From contig CAADXT010000123.1 in the NCBI GenBank assembly GCA_900753095.1, forward strand, positions 1 through 25,844: a DNA stretch of 25,844 nucleotides. Reading direction: 5' to 3'. A program made the position numbers and the translations under genes. Below the pieces are notes generated by a model. That model saw only the letters and a program-made list of their open reading frames with translations. It made no database searches and was not told the origin of the DNA. Positions within the stretch are counted from its first letter, which is position 1; the number at the start of each line of letters is the position of its first letter. The stretch is from Eggerthellaceae bacterium. GTDB taxonomy: Bacteria > Actinomycetota > Coriobacteriia > Coriobacteriales > Eggerthellaceae. This document shows, in pieces, positions 6,940 to 14,671 of the stretch.

Positions 6940-7935
6940 ATGGCTAATAATTTTGAGAACCCCGAAGTGTTCATGGAGGTAGCGGAAGCCGCAGCAAAGC
7001 GCTATGCCGACTCGTTCGCGGTGAAGCTTCTGGCATTTTCCGAGAACGCGACGTATTTGGTGTACGATCCCGCAACCGACGAGAAGCTGTTCGTGCTGCG
7101 CGTTGGGCGCCCCGGCTACCACACTCGCGAAGAGTACGAAAGCGAGATCAGCTGGTTGCGGCAGATCAACGATTACACGCCGCTTAAGGTTGCCAACCCC
7201 ATTCCCGCAACCGACGGCTCCTACATTCAGGAGATCGAGAAAGACGGCGTAACGTATTTCTGTGTTGCCACCGAGTTTTTGACGGGCGAAACGCTGGAGC
7301 ACGACAACTCTCCCGAGGCGGCTCCGGCCCACTTCCGCACGCTGGGCGAGACGACGGCGTACCTGCATCGCCAAACCGAGATTTGGAACGGCACCAAAGA
7401 CATCAAGCGATTCCATTGGGATTGCGAGAACATGATCGGCGAGCATGCCATTTGGGGAAATTGGCGCGACTATCCCGATCTGTATCCCGAGGCTGAGGCG
7501 AAGATCGAGCGCTGTTGCCAGATTATCAAGGCGCGCTTGGAACGCTACGGCAAAACCGATCAGAACTACGGCGTGATCCACGCCGACCTACGCGACACCA
7601 ATATCTTGGTGGACGGCGACGTTATCAAGGTCATCGACTTCGACGATTTCGGGTTCGGCTGGCATCTGCATGATTTGGCAGGCGCCCTGACCTTCATCGA
7701 GGATCGCGAAGATGTGCCCGATTTGGTGAACGCATGGCTTGATGGCTACCGCAAGGTTCTTCCCTTCACCGACACCGATTTCGTGGAAATCGACACCTTC
7801 ATCCTTCAGCGCCGCATTCAGATGATGGCCTGGATGGGAAGCCATCAGGACTCTACCCCGGTTCAGGGGTACATGCAGGGGTACATGGAGGGAACCATGA
7901 ACCTGGTAGAGCGCTATCTGCGCCTGTTCGGCTAA
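6940..7935 (+). CDS. APH/choline-kinase-fold small-molecule kinase, probable amino-alcohol kinase
   Basis: A 331-residue kinase of the aminoglycoside phosphotransferase fold. The Brenner motif HADLRDTN (214-221) gives catalytic Asp216 and Asn221, and VIDFDDFG (231-238) supplies the metal-binding Asp233. The N-lobe spans about residues 1-115. The ATG at 6940 is preferred over a TTG 21 nt upstream because GAGAAAGGA (6925-6933) is well placed for it. In animals and many bacteria kinases of this group (AGPHD1/HYKK, ethanolamine and homoserine kinases) partner with class III phospho-lyases, sometimes as fusions. Its position 45 nt after the phospho-lyase gene fits phosphorylation of ethanolamine, 1-aminopropan-2-ol or hydroxylysine. 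An antibiotic-resistance role is unlikely in this context. Confidence 0.82.
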   Translation: MANNFENPEVFMEVAEAAAKRYADSFAVKLLAFSENATYLVYDPATDEKLFVLRVGRPGYHTREEYESEISWLRQINDYTPLKVANPIPATDGSYIQEIEKDGVTYFCVATEFLTGETLEHDNSPEAAPAHFRTLGETTAYLHRQTEIWNGTKDIKRFHWDCENMIGEHAIWGNWRDYPDLYPEAEAKIERCCQIIKARLERYGKTDQNYGVIHADLRDTNILVDGDVIKVIDFDDFGFGWHLHDLAGALTFIEDREDVPDLVNAWLDGYRKVLPFTDTDFVEIDTFILQRRIQMMAWMGSHQDSTPVQGYMQGYMEGTMNLVERYLRLFG

Positions 7936-7968
7936 ACACGACTCTTCTGAAGAAAGCGAGAGCAAGAA

Positions 7969-8310
7969 ATGAAGGAAATAGAGATCATCATCAACGGCGA
8001 TAAGCTCGAGCGCGTGAAGCGCATCCTTTCCGCCTTCAGCAAGAACGGCATTTTCGTAAGCCAGGGGTTTGGCTACGGGCATCAGCAGGGTTATCACCAG
8101 GTGTACACGCGCGACGACAACCGCGGCGTGAACATGCTTCCCAAGGTTTCGGTGCGCACGGTGGTTGCCGACGATTTGGTCGACCCCATCGTGCATGAGA
8201 TGGTTTCGAGCATGGGCAACGCCACCTTCGGCGATGGCAAGATCTTCATCAAGGAGGTTGCCGAGGCGATTCGCGTTCGCACAGGCGAAACGGGCGATGC
8301 GGCTCTGTAA
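7969..8310 (+). CDS. PII-family signal protein lacking the uridylylated tyrosine
   Basis: A 113-residue protein that aligns along its whole length with GlnB/GlnK: start MKEIEIIINGDKLERV, the FGxxxQxG segment at about 34-41 (Gln39), LPK at 57-59, GDGKIFI at about 88-94 and the C-terminus RVRTGETGDAAL. PII trimers bind ATP/ADP and 2-oxoglutarate and control transporters and enzymes. The T-loop (about 38-57) is one residue longer than in E. coli GlnB and has Asn51-Arg52 where Tyr51 would be; the only tyrosines nearby are 42 and 46. The usual KPF after the first strand is NGD. It is the last gene of the operon, 33 nt after the kinase. It may sense nitrogen or energy state for this transporter and catabolic set; that is inference. 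Confidence 0.88.
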   Translation: MKEIEIIINGDKLERVKRILSAFSKNGIFVSQGFGYGHQQGYHQVYTRDDNRGVNMLPKVSVRTVVADDLVDPIVHEMVSSMGNATFGDGKIFIKEVAEAIRVRTGETGDAAL

Positions 8311-8337
8311 GCGGTGCCTGCCAACTCGGCACGAATA

Positions 8338-8384
8338 AGCAGCGCCTGCTTTCCCGTTTCGGGGGAGCAGGCGCTGCTTTGTTT
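8338..8384 (+). terminator. Strong terminator after the PII gene
   Basis: Thirteen-bp perfect stem, AGCAGCGCCTGCT (8338-8350) with AGCAGGCGCTGCT (8366-8378), extended by G-U pairs and CCCG/CGGG to a TTT loop, then TTGTTT. It closes the amino-alcohol operon. The convergent ANTAR gene could use it from the other side, but the T-run there is weak. Confidence 0.92.
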
Positions 8385-8520
8385 GGCTGGGCTATGTGTA
8401 AGGCGGCGTCCGTTCGTGGGTTCGCCCTCAGGCACGTGCGAGTGCGGCTGAGGCTGCTTCTTGCTGCGTGCGCAGACGCGCATCGGCCCCACCAGGGTTC
8501 CTGGGCCCTGCCTGCACGGT

Positions 8521-8805
8521 CTAGTGGGCGGCTTTATGCCCGATGATGATCGCCTCTGCCACTTCGGCAAGGGGCTTGCGAGTGTCCATGGAGACTTTCC
8601 TCATGCGGCTGAAAGCTTCTTTTTCGCTGGCTCCTGCTTCGATGAGCAGGCATTTTGCCTGATCGATTATCTCACGCGCCTTAAGGTTTTCCTTCAGCTC
8701 GGCAACCTCGCTGCGCAGCTGCCGAATCAAAGCGTCCTTTTCCTCAAGCTCTTCCTCGAGCTCTTCAACGTTCTTGGCTGTGCTTACGGCAAATCTGCTT
8801 TCCAT
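8521..8805 (-). CDS. Stand-alone ANTAR RNA-binding protein with N-terminal coiled coil
   Basis: A 94-residue protein. Residues about 12-42 are a Glu/Leu-rich coiled coil (EELEEELEEKDALIRQL, then SEVAELKENL). Residues about 41-88 are an ANTAR domain: LKAREIIDQAKCLL, EKEAFSRMRKVSMDTRKPLAEVAEAII. ANTAR three-helix domains bind paired hexaloop hairpins in mRNA leaders and prevent termination (EutV, NasR, AmiR). Here there is no receiver, PAS, GAF or nitrate-sensing domain, so activity must be set by dimerisation through the coiled coil, by partners or by expression level. ATG at 8805 (minus) has only a weak purine-rich RBS. It is convergent with the amino-alcohol operon, whose leader contains ANTAR-like hairpins. 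Domain call firm, target inferred. Confidence 0.9.
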   Translation of the reverse strand: MESRFAVSTAKNVEELEEELEEKDALIRQLRSEVAELKENLKAREIIDQAKCLLIEAGASEKEAFSRMRKVSMDTRKPLAEVAEAIIIGHKAAH

Positions 8806-8897
8806 GGCTATCTTCTTCGCTTAGTTGGGGGAGTGTTCCGCCACCGATTGTAAGAAGGCGATATTTCATGGCGGTTTCGCTGCGGTTACCAAACAGG

Positions 8898-8926
8898 TTG
8901 CCGCTTTGCTCGGCGCAATGCGGCAA
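8898..8926 (-). other. Hairpin upstream of the ANTAR gene
   Basis: Seven-bp stem TTGCCGC/GCGGCAA (8898-8904 with 8920-8926), then one mismatch, then a 4-bp inner stem (8906-8909 with 8915-8918) and a 5-nt loop. It lies about 95 nt before the ANTAR start in its putative leader. No T-run follows and the loop does not match the ANTAR hexaloop rule. Confidence 0.35.
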
Positions 8927-9012
8927 AACAGTGCGGCGGGGCGTGGGCGGGCGATGGGGCCGATCAGGCAGGCAGGGGAGGACCCCCAAGCGAGCACCCT
9001 CTGCGGTTTAAG

Positions 9013-9044
9013 CGGAAAAGAAAAGGCACCCGTGCGAGTGCCTT
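9013..9044 (-). terminator. Terminator after NAD kinase
   Basis: Read on the minus strand: AAGGCAC (9044-9038) pairs with GTGCCTT (9029-9023) over an 8-nt loop, followed by TTCTTTTCC. It lies about 50 nt after the nadK stop and separates nadK from the ANTAR gene, which should therefore have its own promoter in 8806-9012. Confidence 0.8.
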
Positions 9045-9096
9045 CGAAAATTTGTGCTGATAGGGCCTGCGTGAGCAGTGCCGCTTTGGAGCGTGC

Positions 9097-9981
9097 CTAC
9101 GAGAAGAACACGCGCGATGTGCGGCCGTAGAACGATTCGGCCTTGTAGCGCAAAAGCACCGTGGGCTCTTCGCCCGACTGCACCACAACGCGGCGAATGG
9201 GACGCTCGATGGGGATAAGCTCGCCGTCGATGAACATGGTGGCCTCGCGGTTGGCGCTTGAGGGATCCATGGCAATTTCGACGATGTCGGAAGGGCCGGT
9301 AACCAAAGCGCGGGAATGAAGGGAATGGGGCGCGATGGGCACCACTACCAAGCCGCTGTAGCCGGGTGCTACCAAAGGCCCGCCGGCAGAAAGCGCATAG
9401 GCGGTTGAGCCGGTTGCCGTGGCAACGATGAGGCCGTCGCCCTTAACGTCGGCGACCTTTTCGCCCGCAACGGTATAGGTGCAGTCGATCACGCGGCCCT
9501 GGGCGCCGCGGGCAAGGGTGAGCTCGTTCAAGCCGAAGAACTGCTGCGAGCCTTTCATCGGGGCATCGGGGCCGCCGTTTGCCCCCTCGTCCCCTTCGCA
9601 GAACACGTCGATGCGCAGGTTGGTGCGGTATTCGGTGGTAAGCTCGCCGGCAAGCGCGGCGGCAACCACGGGGATGATGCCGTCTTCGTTGGAGTTCGCC
9701 ATGAAGCCCAAATGGCCGAAGTTCACGCCCAAAATGGGGATGCGGCGGTACTTGATCTGAGCTGCCGTGCGCAGGATGGTGCCGTCGCCGCCCAGCACGA
9801 CAGCCAGGTCGAAATCGTCGATGTTCTCGACCTGACGCTGGAAAAACTCGGAAGAAGCGCGAAGGTCGTCGGTGTCGAACGCCGTGCATTCAACGCCCTG
9901 GGAAGCCAGGTATACCTCGAGGAGCAGCGCCGATTCCAACGCTTTGGGGTTGTAATTATTGCGAACAATAAGAATGCGCAT
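9097..9981 (-). CDS. nadK: NAD kinase
   Basis: A 294-residue cytosolic enzyme that phosphorylates NAD to NADP using ATP or polyphosphate. It has the GGDGT motif (64-68), the catalytic region NFGHLGFM (87-94), the NE motif (Asn152-Glu153) and the conserved stretch GDGLIVATATGSTAYALSAGGP (181-202). A glycine-rich insertion of about 15 residues (130-146) lies between beta strands and is probably a surface loop. The ATG at 9981 has AAGGA just upstream on the minus strand. It is divergent from murJ with a 61-bp gap. In mycobacteria nadK is also near pyrG and xerD, so this neighbourhood looks partly conserved. Confidence 0.96.
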   Translation of the reverse strand: MRILIVRNNYNPKALESALLLEVYLASQGVECTAFDTDDLRASSEFFQRQVENIDDFDLAVVLGGDGTILRTAAQIKYRRIPILGVNFGHLGFMANSNEDGIIPVVAAALAGELTTEYRTNLRIDVFCEGDEGANGGPDAPMKGSQQFFGLNELTLARGAQGRVIDCTYTVAGEKVADVKGDGLIVATATGSTAYALSAGGPLVAPGYSGLVVVPIAPHSLHSRALVTGPSDIVEIAMDPSSANREATMFIDGELIPIERPIRRVVVQSGEEPTVLLRYKAESFYGRTSRVFFS

Positions 9982-10018
9982 AGATTATTCCTTAGTATGG
10001 TTCCCTGGAATTTGAACA

Positions 10019-10024
10019 ATTATA
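10019..10024 (-). promoter_or_regulatory. Candidate -10 box of nadK
   Basis: A perfect TATAAT on the minus strand (ATTATA on plus) lies in the 61-bp nadK-murJ gap and would place transcription start about 30 nt before the nadK ATG. No good -35 at 17 bp is visible. The overlapping TATAGA on the plus strand (10021-10026) could serve murJ, so the two promoters may compete. Confidence 0.45.
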
Positions 10025-10042
10025 GACATACCTCGAGGACCA

Positions 10043-11671
10043 ATGGCCAACGACTCCAAAGACAGCATACTTAAAAACACGGGGCTTATCACCTTGTGCA
10101 CGCTCGGTTCCCGCGTAACGGGCCTTTTGCGCACGTGGGCGATGGCGTTTGCGCTGGGCAACACCCTGCTCACTTCGGCATACCAGATTGCCTACAACAT
10201 GCCCTCCATGATCTACGAGCTGGCGGCTTCGGGTCTTTTGGCCACGGCGTTTTTGCCGCTGTACTTGCTGCAGAAGGAGAAGAAGGGTGAGGGGGAAGCC
10301 TACAAGTTCGCCTCCAACATCCTGACCCTCACCATCGTTCTTCTGGGCGTTTTGGCGCTTGCCTGCTCGGTGTTCTCGCCGTTGGTCATAGAGACGCAGA
10401 CCTTCACCGTGGGGCAGGGCGACTCGAAAACCCTGGCTATCTTCTTTTTCCGCATCTTCGCCATCCAGATACTTTTCTATGGCGTGGGCGCCGTTATCAC
10501 GGGCATCCTGAACGCAGAGCGCACCTACCTTATGCCCTCGCTTGCGCCGGTCATGAACAACATCGTGGTTACCGTGGTCATGTTCGGCTTCGTTCCGCTT
10601 TCGTCGTGGAACCAGGAGTTCGCGCTGTGGTGGCTGGCCATCGGCACCTCCTTGGGCGTGCTGTGCCAGTTTGCCATCCAGATTCCCGCGCTGGTGAAGC
10701 AGGGATTTCGCTACCACCCGCACATCAACCTGCGCGACCCCATGATCAAGGAGGCGCTGAAGGTGGCGGGCCCGATGTTCCTCTACATTGCGGGCACCAT
10801 GATCACCTTCAGCTGCCGCAACGCCTTCTCCCTGGAAGCGGCGCCCAACGGCCCCTCGACGCTGAACTACGCATGGACGTGGTACCAGCTGCCCTATGGC
10901 GTTATCGCCGTCTCGCTTTCCACCACGCTCTTAACCGAGCTTTCCGACTGCGCCGCGCGCGAGGATTGGAAGGGTTTCCGCGGGTTCATCCGCTCGGGCC
11001 TGCGCTCGACGTTCTTCCTCATCATTCCGTTGGCGTTGCTGGTGGGCGCCTTGGCCCAGCCTTTGATGCAGCTGTTCCAGGCAGGCGCTTTCACGGCCGA
11101 TGAGGTCAACAACGTCGGCAGCATTTTGGCGGGGTGGGTGCTGAGCCTGCCGTTCTATGCTGGCTACATGTACATGTACCGCGTGTTCGCGGCGCTGCGC
11201 AGCTTCCTCAAGTTCGCCCTGATCGACTTCATCGTGCGTTTCGCCCAGGTGGCAGGCTATTGGTATCTGTGCCAGCCCGAGGTTCTGGGCTTGGCGGGCA
11301 TTCCCATCGCCGATTTGGGCTTCTACGCGGTGATGTTCGTGGTGTGCTCATTCATCGTCCGCGGCAAAGTGGGCAGCTACGGCAATCGCAGCATTGTGGT
11401 TATGGTGCTGAAGACGGCCGTTGCCAGCGTTGTGGGCGCCGTTGTCGCCGGCGTGCTTGCCAGGGGGATGGGCGCGCTCTTTGCCGGCATCGCCTTCAAC
11501 GCGGTTGTCGAAGCGGTTCTTATCCTGGCTGTTTCGGGCATCGTGGGCCTGGTGGTTTCCTTCGGCCTGTGTAAGGTGCTGCGGGTGGAGGAATTCGCCG
11601 TGCTAACACGCATCGGCAACAAGTTCGCGGGCAAGCTCGGACGAGGCAAGAAGGGCAACCACGCTGCGTAA
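10043..11671 (+). CDS. murJ: Lipid II flippase MurJ (MviN family)
   Basis: A 542-residue polytopic membrane protein (about 14 segments) that moves lipid II to the outer face of the membrane for peptidoglycan synthesis. The MurJ hallmark at the N-terminus is visible: LGSRVTGLLRTWAMAFALG (21-39), followed by YNMPSMIYELAASGLLATAFLP (51-72) and, in the middle, YAWTWYQLPYGVIAVSLSTTLLTELS. The C-terminal tail is basic (KLGRGKKGNHAA). ATG at 10043 has GAGGA (10035-10039) only 3 nt away, a short spacing, but no in-frame alternative upstream. Its location near pyrG and not far from the dcw cluster fits a cell-wall role. Confidence 0.93.
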   Translation: MANDSKDSILKNTGLITLCTLGSRVTGLLRTWAMAFALGNTLLTSAYQIAYNMPSMIYELAASGLLATAFLPLYLLQKEKKGEGEAYKFASNILTLTIVLLGVLALACSVFSPLVIETQTFTVGQGDSKTLAIFFFRIFAIQILFYGVGAVITGILNAERTYLMPSLAPVMNNIVVTVVMFGFVPLSSWNQEFALWWLAIGTSLGVLCQFAIQIPALVKQGFRYHPHINLRDPMIKEALKVAGPMFLYIAGTMITFSCRNAFSLEAAPNGPSTLNYAWTWYQLPYGVIAVSLSTTLLTELSDCAAREDWKGFRGFIRSGLRSTFFLIIPLALLVGALAQPLMQLFQAGAFTADEVNNVGSILAGWVLSLPFYAGYMYMYRVFAALRSFLKFALIDFIVRFAQVAGYWYLCQPEVLGLAGIPIADLGFYAVMFVVCSFIVRGKVGSYGNRSIVVMVLKTAVASVVGAVVAGVLARGMGALFAGIAFNAVVEAVLILAVSGIVGLVVSFGLCKVLRVEEFAVLTRIGNKFAGKLGRGKKGNHAA

Positions 11672-11733
11672 GCGAGCAATGTTACGAATCTGAAAACACT
11701 TTGAAACGGGAATTTTGCATGGCAAGTTCTCGC

Positions 11734-11739
11734 TAAAAT
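11734..11739 (+). promoter_or_regulatory. Candidate -10 box of pyrG
   Basis: TAAAAT, the same -10 hexamer seen for the mraZ promoter. The -35 region is poor (AATTTT at 17-bp spacing). If used, transcription would start around 11741-11747, immediately at the left arm of the hairpin at 11743-11785. Confidence 0.4.
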
Positions 11740-11742
11740 AGA

Positions 11743-11793
11743 AAAGCGTTTGAAAGGCAGCTCTGTGCCCTCAAGCGCTTTTTTGTTTTTTAG
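11743..11793 (+). terminator. Terminator hairpin in the pyrG leader, possible attenuator
   Basis: Left arm AAAAGCGTTTGA (11742-11753) pairs with TCAAGCGCTTTT (11771-11782) over 12 bp with one G-U pair. Inside, GGCA/TGCC closes a 6-nt loop. A run of Ts broken by a G (to about 11791) follows. It lies about 70 nt after murJ and ends only 28 nt before pyrG, so there is little room for a promoter between it and pyrG. It may therefore terminate murJ transcripts, attenuate pyrG, or both. Confidence 0.75.
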
Positions 11794-11819
11794 CGTTCAT
11801 TCGTTCACGAAGGAGAATC

Positions 11820-13424
11820 ATGGCAAAGCACATCTTTGTAACCGGCGGCGTTGTTTCTTCCCTGGGCAAGGGAATCACGGCGGCATCGCTGGGCCATTTG
11901 CTGAAAGCCCGCGGATACAAAGTGACTATGCAGAAGATGGACCCGTACCTGAACGTGGACCCAGGCACGATGAGCCCCTTCCAGCATGGCGAGGTATTCG
12001 TTACCGACGATGGCCATGAGGGTGACCTTGACCTGGGCCATTACGAGCGCTTCATCGACGAGAGCCTTTCGCGTGAATCAAACTTCACGCAGGGCTCCAT
12101 CTACAAGAGCCTTATCGCGCGCGAGCGCCGCGGCGACTTTCTGGGCGGCACCGTGCAGGTTATCCCGCACGTCACCAACGCCATCAAGGAGCGTCTGTAC
12201 CGCATTGCCGAGCAGTCGAACGCCGATATCGTGATCTCCGAGATCGGCGGCACCATCGGCGATATCGAATCGCAGCCCTTCATCGAAGCTGCCCGCCAGT
12301 TCAAGAAAGAGCGCCCTTATGGCGATGTGCTCTTTGTGCATGTTACGCTGGTTCCCTATATCGCCGCAGCTCACGAGGTGAAAACCAAGCCCACGCAGCA
12401 CAGCGTCAAGGAACTGCGCTCCATCGGCGTGCAGCCCGACTTCATCGTGTGCCGCTCCGACCACGAAATCTCCGACAGCGTGCGCGAGAAGATCGCCCTG
12501 TTCTGCGACGTTGCCCCTGAGGACGTGCTCGCTTGCATCGACGCGCCTTCCATCTATCAGGTTCCCATCGCGCTGTACAACCAGGATTTCGACACCAAGG
12601 TGCTGAAGCGCCTGGGCCTTGAGCAGCCTGAAATCGACCTCACGCCCCTAAAGACGTTCCTCTCCGAGGCGCAGAACGTTCAGGGCCAGGTTGATATCGC
12701 TGTGGTAGGAAAGTACGTAAGCCTGCCCGACGCTTACCTTTCCATCATCGAGGCGCTCTATCATGCCGGCGTCGCCAACGGGGTCCACGCCGAGGTCCAT
12801 CTGATCGACGGTGAGGAGCTGAACGCCGAAAACGTTGAGGAAACGCTTGGCAACATGGACGGCATCCTGGTCCCCGGTGGCTTCGGCCAGCGCGCTTTCG
12901 AGGGCAAGATCGAGGCTGCTCGCTATGCCCGCGAGAATGACATTCCCTTCTTGGGCATCTGCCTGGGCCTTCAGGCCGCGGTGTGCGAGTTCGCCCGCAA
13001 CGTTGCAGGCCTTACGGGAGCAACCTCTGCCGAGTTCGACGAGAACGCCGACCATACCGTTATCGACCTCATGCCCGAGCAGGAAGACGTTGAGGAAAAG
13101 GGCGGTACCATGCGCCTGGGCGCCTATCCCTGCAAGCTCGACAAGGACTCCTTGGCGTACGAGGTGTACGGCGAAGAGGTTATTTACGAGCGTCATCGCC
13201 ATCGCTATGAGGTGAACAACGCTTACCGCGACACGTTGGTCAACGCAGGTCTGCGCATCTCGGGCCTTTCTCCTGATGGCCGTCTTACCGAAATGGTGGA
13301 GATCCCTGGCCACCCGTGGTTCTTGGCAAGCCAGGGTCATCCTGAGTTCAAGAGCCGTCCCACCAAGCCCCACCCGCTGTTCAAGGGTTTCGTGGGCGCT
13401 GCCTTGAAGCGCAAGAACGCCTAA
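11820..13424 (+). CDS. pyrG: CTP synthase
   Basis: A 534-residue enzyme that aminates UTP to CTP using ATP and glutamine. The N-terminal amidoligase domain starts VTGGVVSSLGKGITAAS with the P-loop at about 12-20. The C-terminal class I glutamine amidotransferase domain has the triad Cys381 (LGICLGLQ), His507 and Glu509 (GHPEF). Length is normal. RBS GAAGGAG (11809-11815). It is followed by a strong terminator, so it is probably monocistronic. A leader hairpin with a T-tract lies just upstream, suggesting control by premature termination, as known for pyrG in Bacillus by a different sequence. Confidence 0.98.
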   Translation: MAKHIFVTGGVVSSLGKGITAASLGHLLKARGYKVTMQKMDPYLNVDPGTMSPFQHGEVFVTDDGHEGDLDLGHYERFIDESLSRESNFTQGSIYKSLIARERRGDFLGGTVQVIPHVTNAIKERLYRIAEQSNADIVISEIGGTIGDIESQPFIEAARQFKKERPYGDVLFVHVTLVPYIAAAHEVKTKPTQHSVKELRSIGVQPDFIVCRSDHEISDSVREKIALFCDVAPEDVLACIDAPSIYQVPIALYNQDFDTKVLKRLGLEQPEIDLTPLKTFLSEAQNVQGQVDIAVVGKYVSLPDAYLSIIEALYHAGVANGVHAEVHLIDGEELNAENVEETLGNMDGILVPGGFGQRAFEGKIEAARYARENDIPFLGICLGLQAAVCEFARNVAGLTGATSAEFDENADHTVIDLMPEQEDVEEKGGTMRLGAYPCKLDKDSLAYEVYGEEVIYERHRHRYEVNNAYRDTLVNAGLRISGLSPDGRLTEMVEIPGHPWFLASQGHPEFKSRPTKPHPLFKGFVGAALKRKNA

Positions 13425-13452
13425 GCTGCGTATCTGGAAGGAAGCTCACTCG

Positions 13453-13488
13453 AAGCCGAGCAGGGAAAATGCCCTGCTCGGCTTTTTT
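13453..13488 (+). terminator. Terminator after pyrG
   Basis: Perfect 13-bp stem, AAGCCGAGCAGGG (13453-13465) with CCCTGCTCGGCTT (13472-13484), a 6-nt loop and six consecutive Ts (13483-13488). Confidence 0.95.
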
Positions 13489-13631
13489 CATGTCAAGAGC
13501 GCGTCTAAGGCATCTTGCTCTATCGCCTCTTTCGGCGCCCCTGCGCTTGACCGACTCCGTTCACCTGCCTGCTTTCGGTGCTGCTTCTTTTCGGCGATGC
13601 AGCCCTTGCTCCTTCGAAGATGCGGGTTGAT

Positions 13632-13640
13632 TGCTATAGT
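13632..13640 (+). promoter_or_regulatory. Candidate extended -10 promoter of xerD
   Basis: TGC-TATAGT: a TG dinucleotide one base before a TATAGT -10 box (13635-13640), the extended -10 form that can work without a good -35. It lies 28 nt before the chosen GTG start and after the pyrG terminator. Confidence 0.5.
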
Positions 13641-13667
13641 GAAAGCAACTTCGAGGGGCGGTGCAGC

Positions 13668-14558
13668 GTGTTCTACGCAGAAGACTACATAGGCTATCTG
13701 GTGGCCGAGCGCGGCGCTTCCCCCGCCACTGTTGCCGCCTATCGGGGCGACCTCGGCAAATACCAGATGTTCCTGGAATCTGAGCGCAAGGTGCACGACG
13801 CGTCAGGTGTGAAGCGCGAAGACGTTGCCGCTTTCGTGGCGAGCTTGAGCGAGGCAGGCTTTGCCCCCTCCACCGTCGAGCGCCGCCTTTCTGTGGTGAA
13901 GGGCTACCATCGTTTCTTGGTACGCGAAGGTTTTTCTCAGGTTGACCCAACGCAAACGGTGCCCCTTCCGCGCAAGCCCCGCACCTTGCCCGATGTCCTT
14001 TCGGTTGCCCAAGTGACGAAGCTGCTCGATGGTTTGCCCTGTACCACGCCGATCGAAAAACGCGATGCATGCGTGTTGGAGGTTCTGTACGGCTGCGGCC
14101 TGCGCGTAAGCGAGCTGGTGGGCCTTGATGTGGATCGCGTCTACTTCGACGAGGGCTGCCTGCGCGTGCTTGGCAAAGGATCGAAGGAGCGCATTGTGCC
14201 TTTCTCCGGCATGGCGCTGCAGCGCATGCGCGAATACCTCGACGAAGCGCGCCCTGAGCTTACTTGCAGCACGGCGCATCCTCTTCCCGCGGTGTACCTG
14301 AACGCCCGCGGCGGCAGGCTTACGCGGCAGAGCGTTCATCGCATTGTGGCAAGGGCAGGGATGGCCATCGGCGTCGAAAACCTGCACCCCCATACCCTGC
14401 GTCACTCGTTTGCCACCCATTTGCTGGAAGGCGGCGCCGATTTGCGCGCAATCCAGGAAATGCTGGGCCATTCCGACATCGCCACCACGCAGATCTACAC
14501 CCATGTCCAAGCTTCCCAATTGAAGGAAGAGTACTTCGCTGCCCACCCACGGGCATAG
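13668..14558 (+). CDS. xerD: Tyrosine recombinase, XerC/XerD family
   Basis: A 296-residue recombinase that resolves chromosome dimers at dif. The GTG at 13668 is preferred: GAGGGG (13653-13658) precedes it and the protein then has the normal Xer length with the SAM-like N-terminal domain starting at once. The longer frame back to 13578 would overlap the candidate promoter. Catalytic residues: Arg146 (CGLRVSEL), Lys170 (GKGSKERIVP), His242 and Arg245 (HTLRHSFATH), His268 (LGHSD) and Tyr277 (TQIYTH). XerC and XerD cannot be separated by motif alone; xerD is chosen because actinobacterial xerD lies close after pyrG. No integrase-type or phage neighbours are present. Confidence 0.9.
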   Translation: MFYAEDYIGYLVAERGASPATVAAYRGDLGKYQMFLESERKVHDASGVKREDVAAFVASLSEAGFAPSTVERRLSVVKGYHRFLVREGFSQVDPTQTVPLPRKPRTLPDVLSVAQVTKLLDGLPCTTPIEKRDACVLEVLYGCGLRVSELVGLDVDRVYFDEGCLRVLGKGSKERIVPFSGMALQRMREYLDEARPELTCSTAHPLPAVYLNARGGRLTRQSVHRIVARAGMAIGVENLHPHTLRHSFATHLLEGGADLRAIQEMLGHSDIATTQIYTHVQASQLKEEYFAAHPRA

Positions 14559-14671
14559 CGTTGCGCTACCGTATGCTCGCCAAGGGCCCTGCGGGGCAGC
14601 CGGGGCCTGTGAATGACACTCTGAACGCCATTCCTGAACTTCTTCAAAAGCATGAAGCAGTGAGCGCATGA

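Noticed and set aside
5128..7581. Very long minus-strand open frame (over 800 codons) opposite the HAD, PLP enzyme and kinase genes
   Set aside because: It is the antisense of well-supported genes in a GC-rich genome, crosses several gene boundaries, has low-complexity His/Arg/Ala-rich translation and shows no family motif.
6940..7935. Antibiotic phosphotransferase
   Set aside because: Only the general kinase fold supports it; the operon context points to catabolism.
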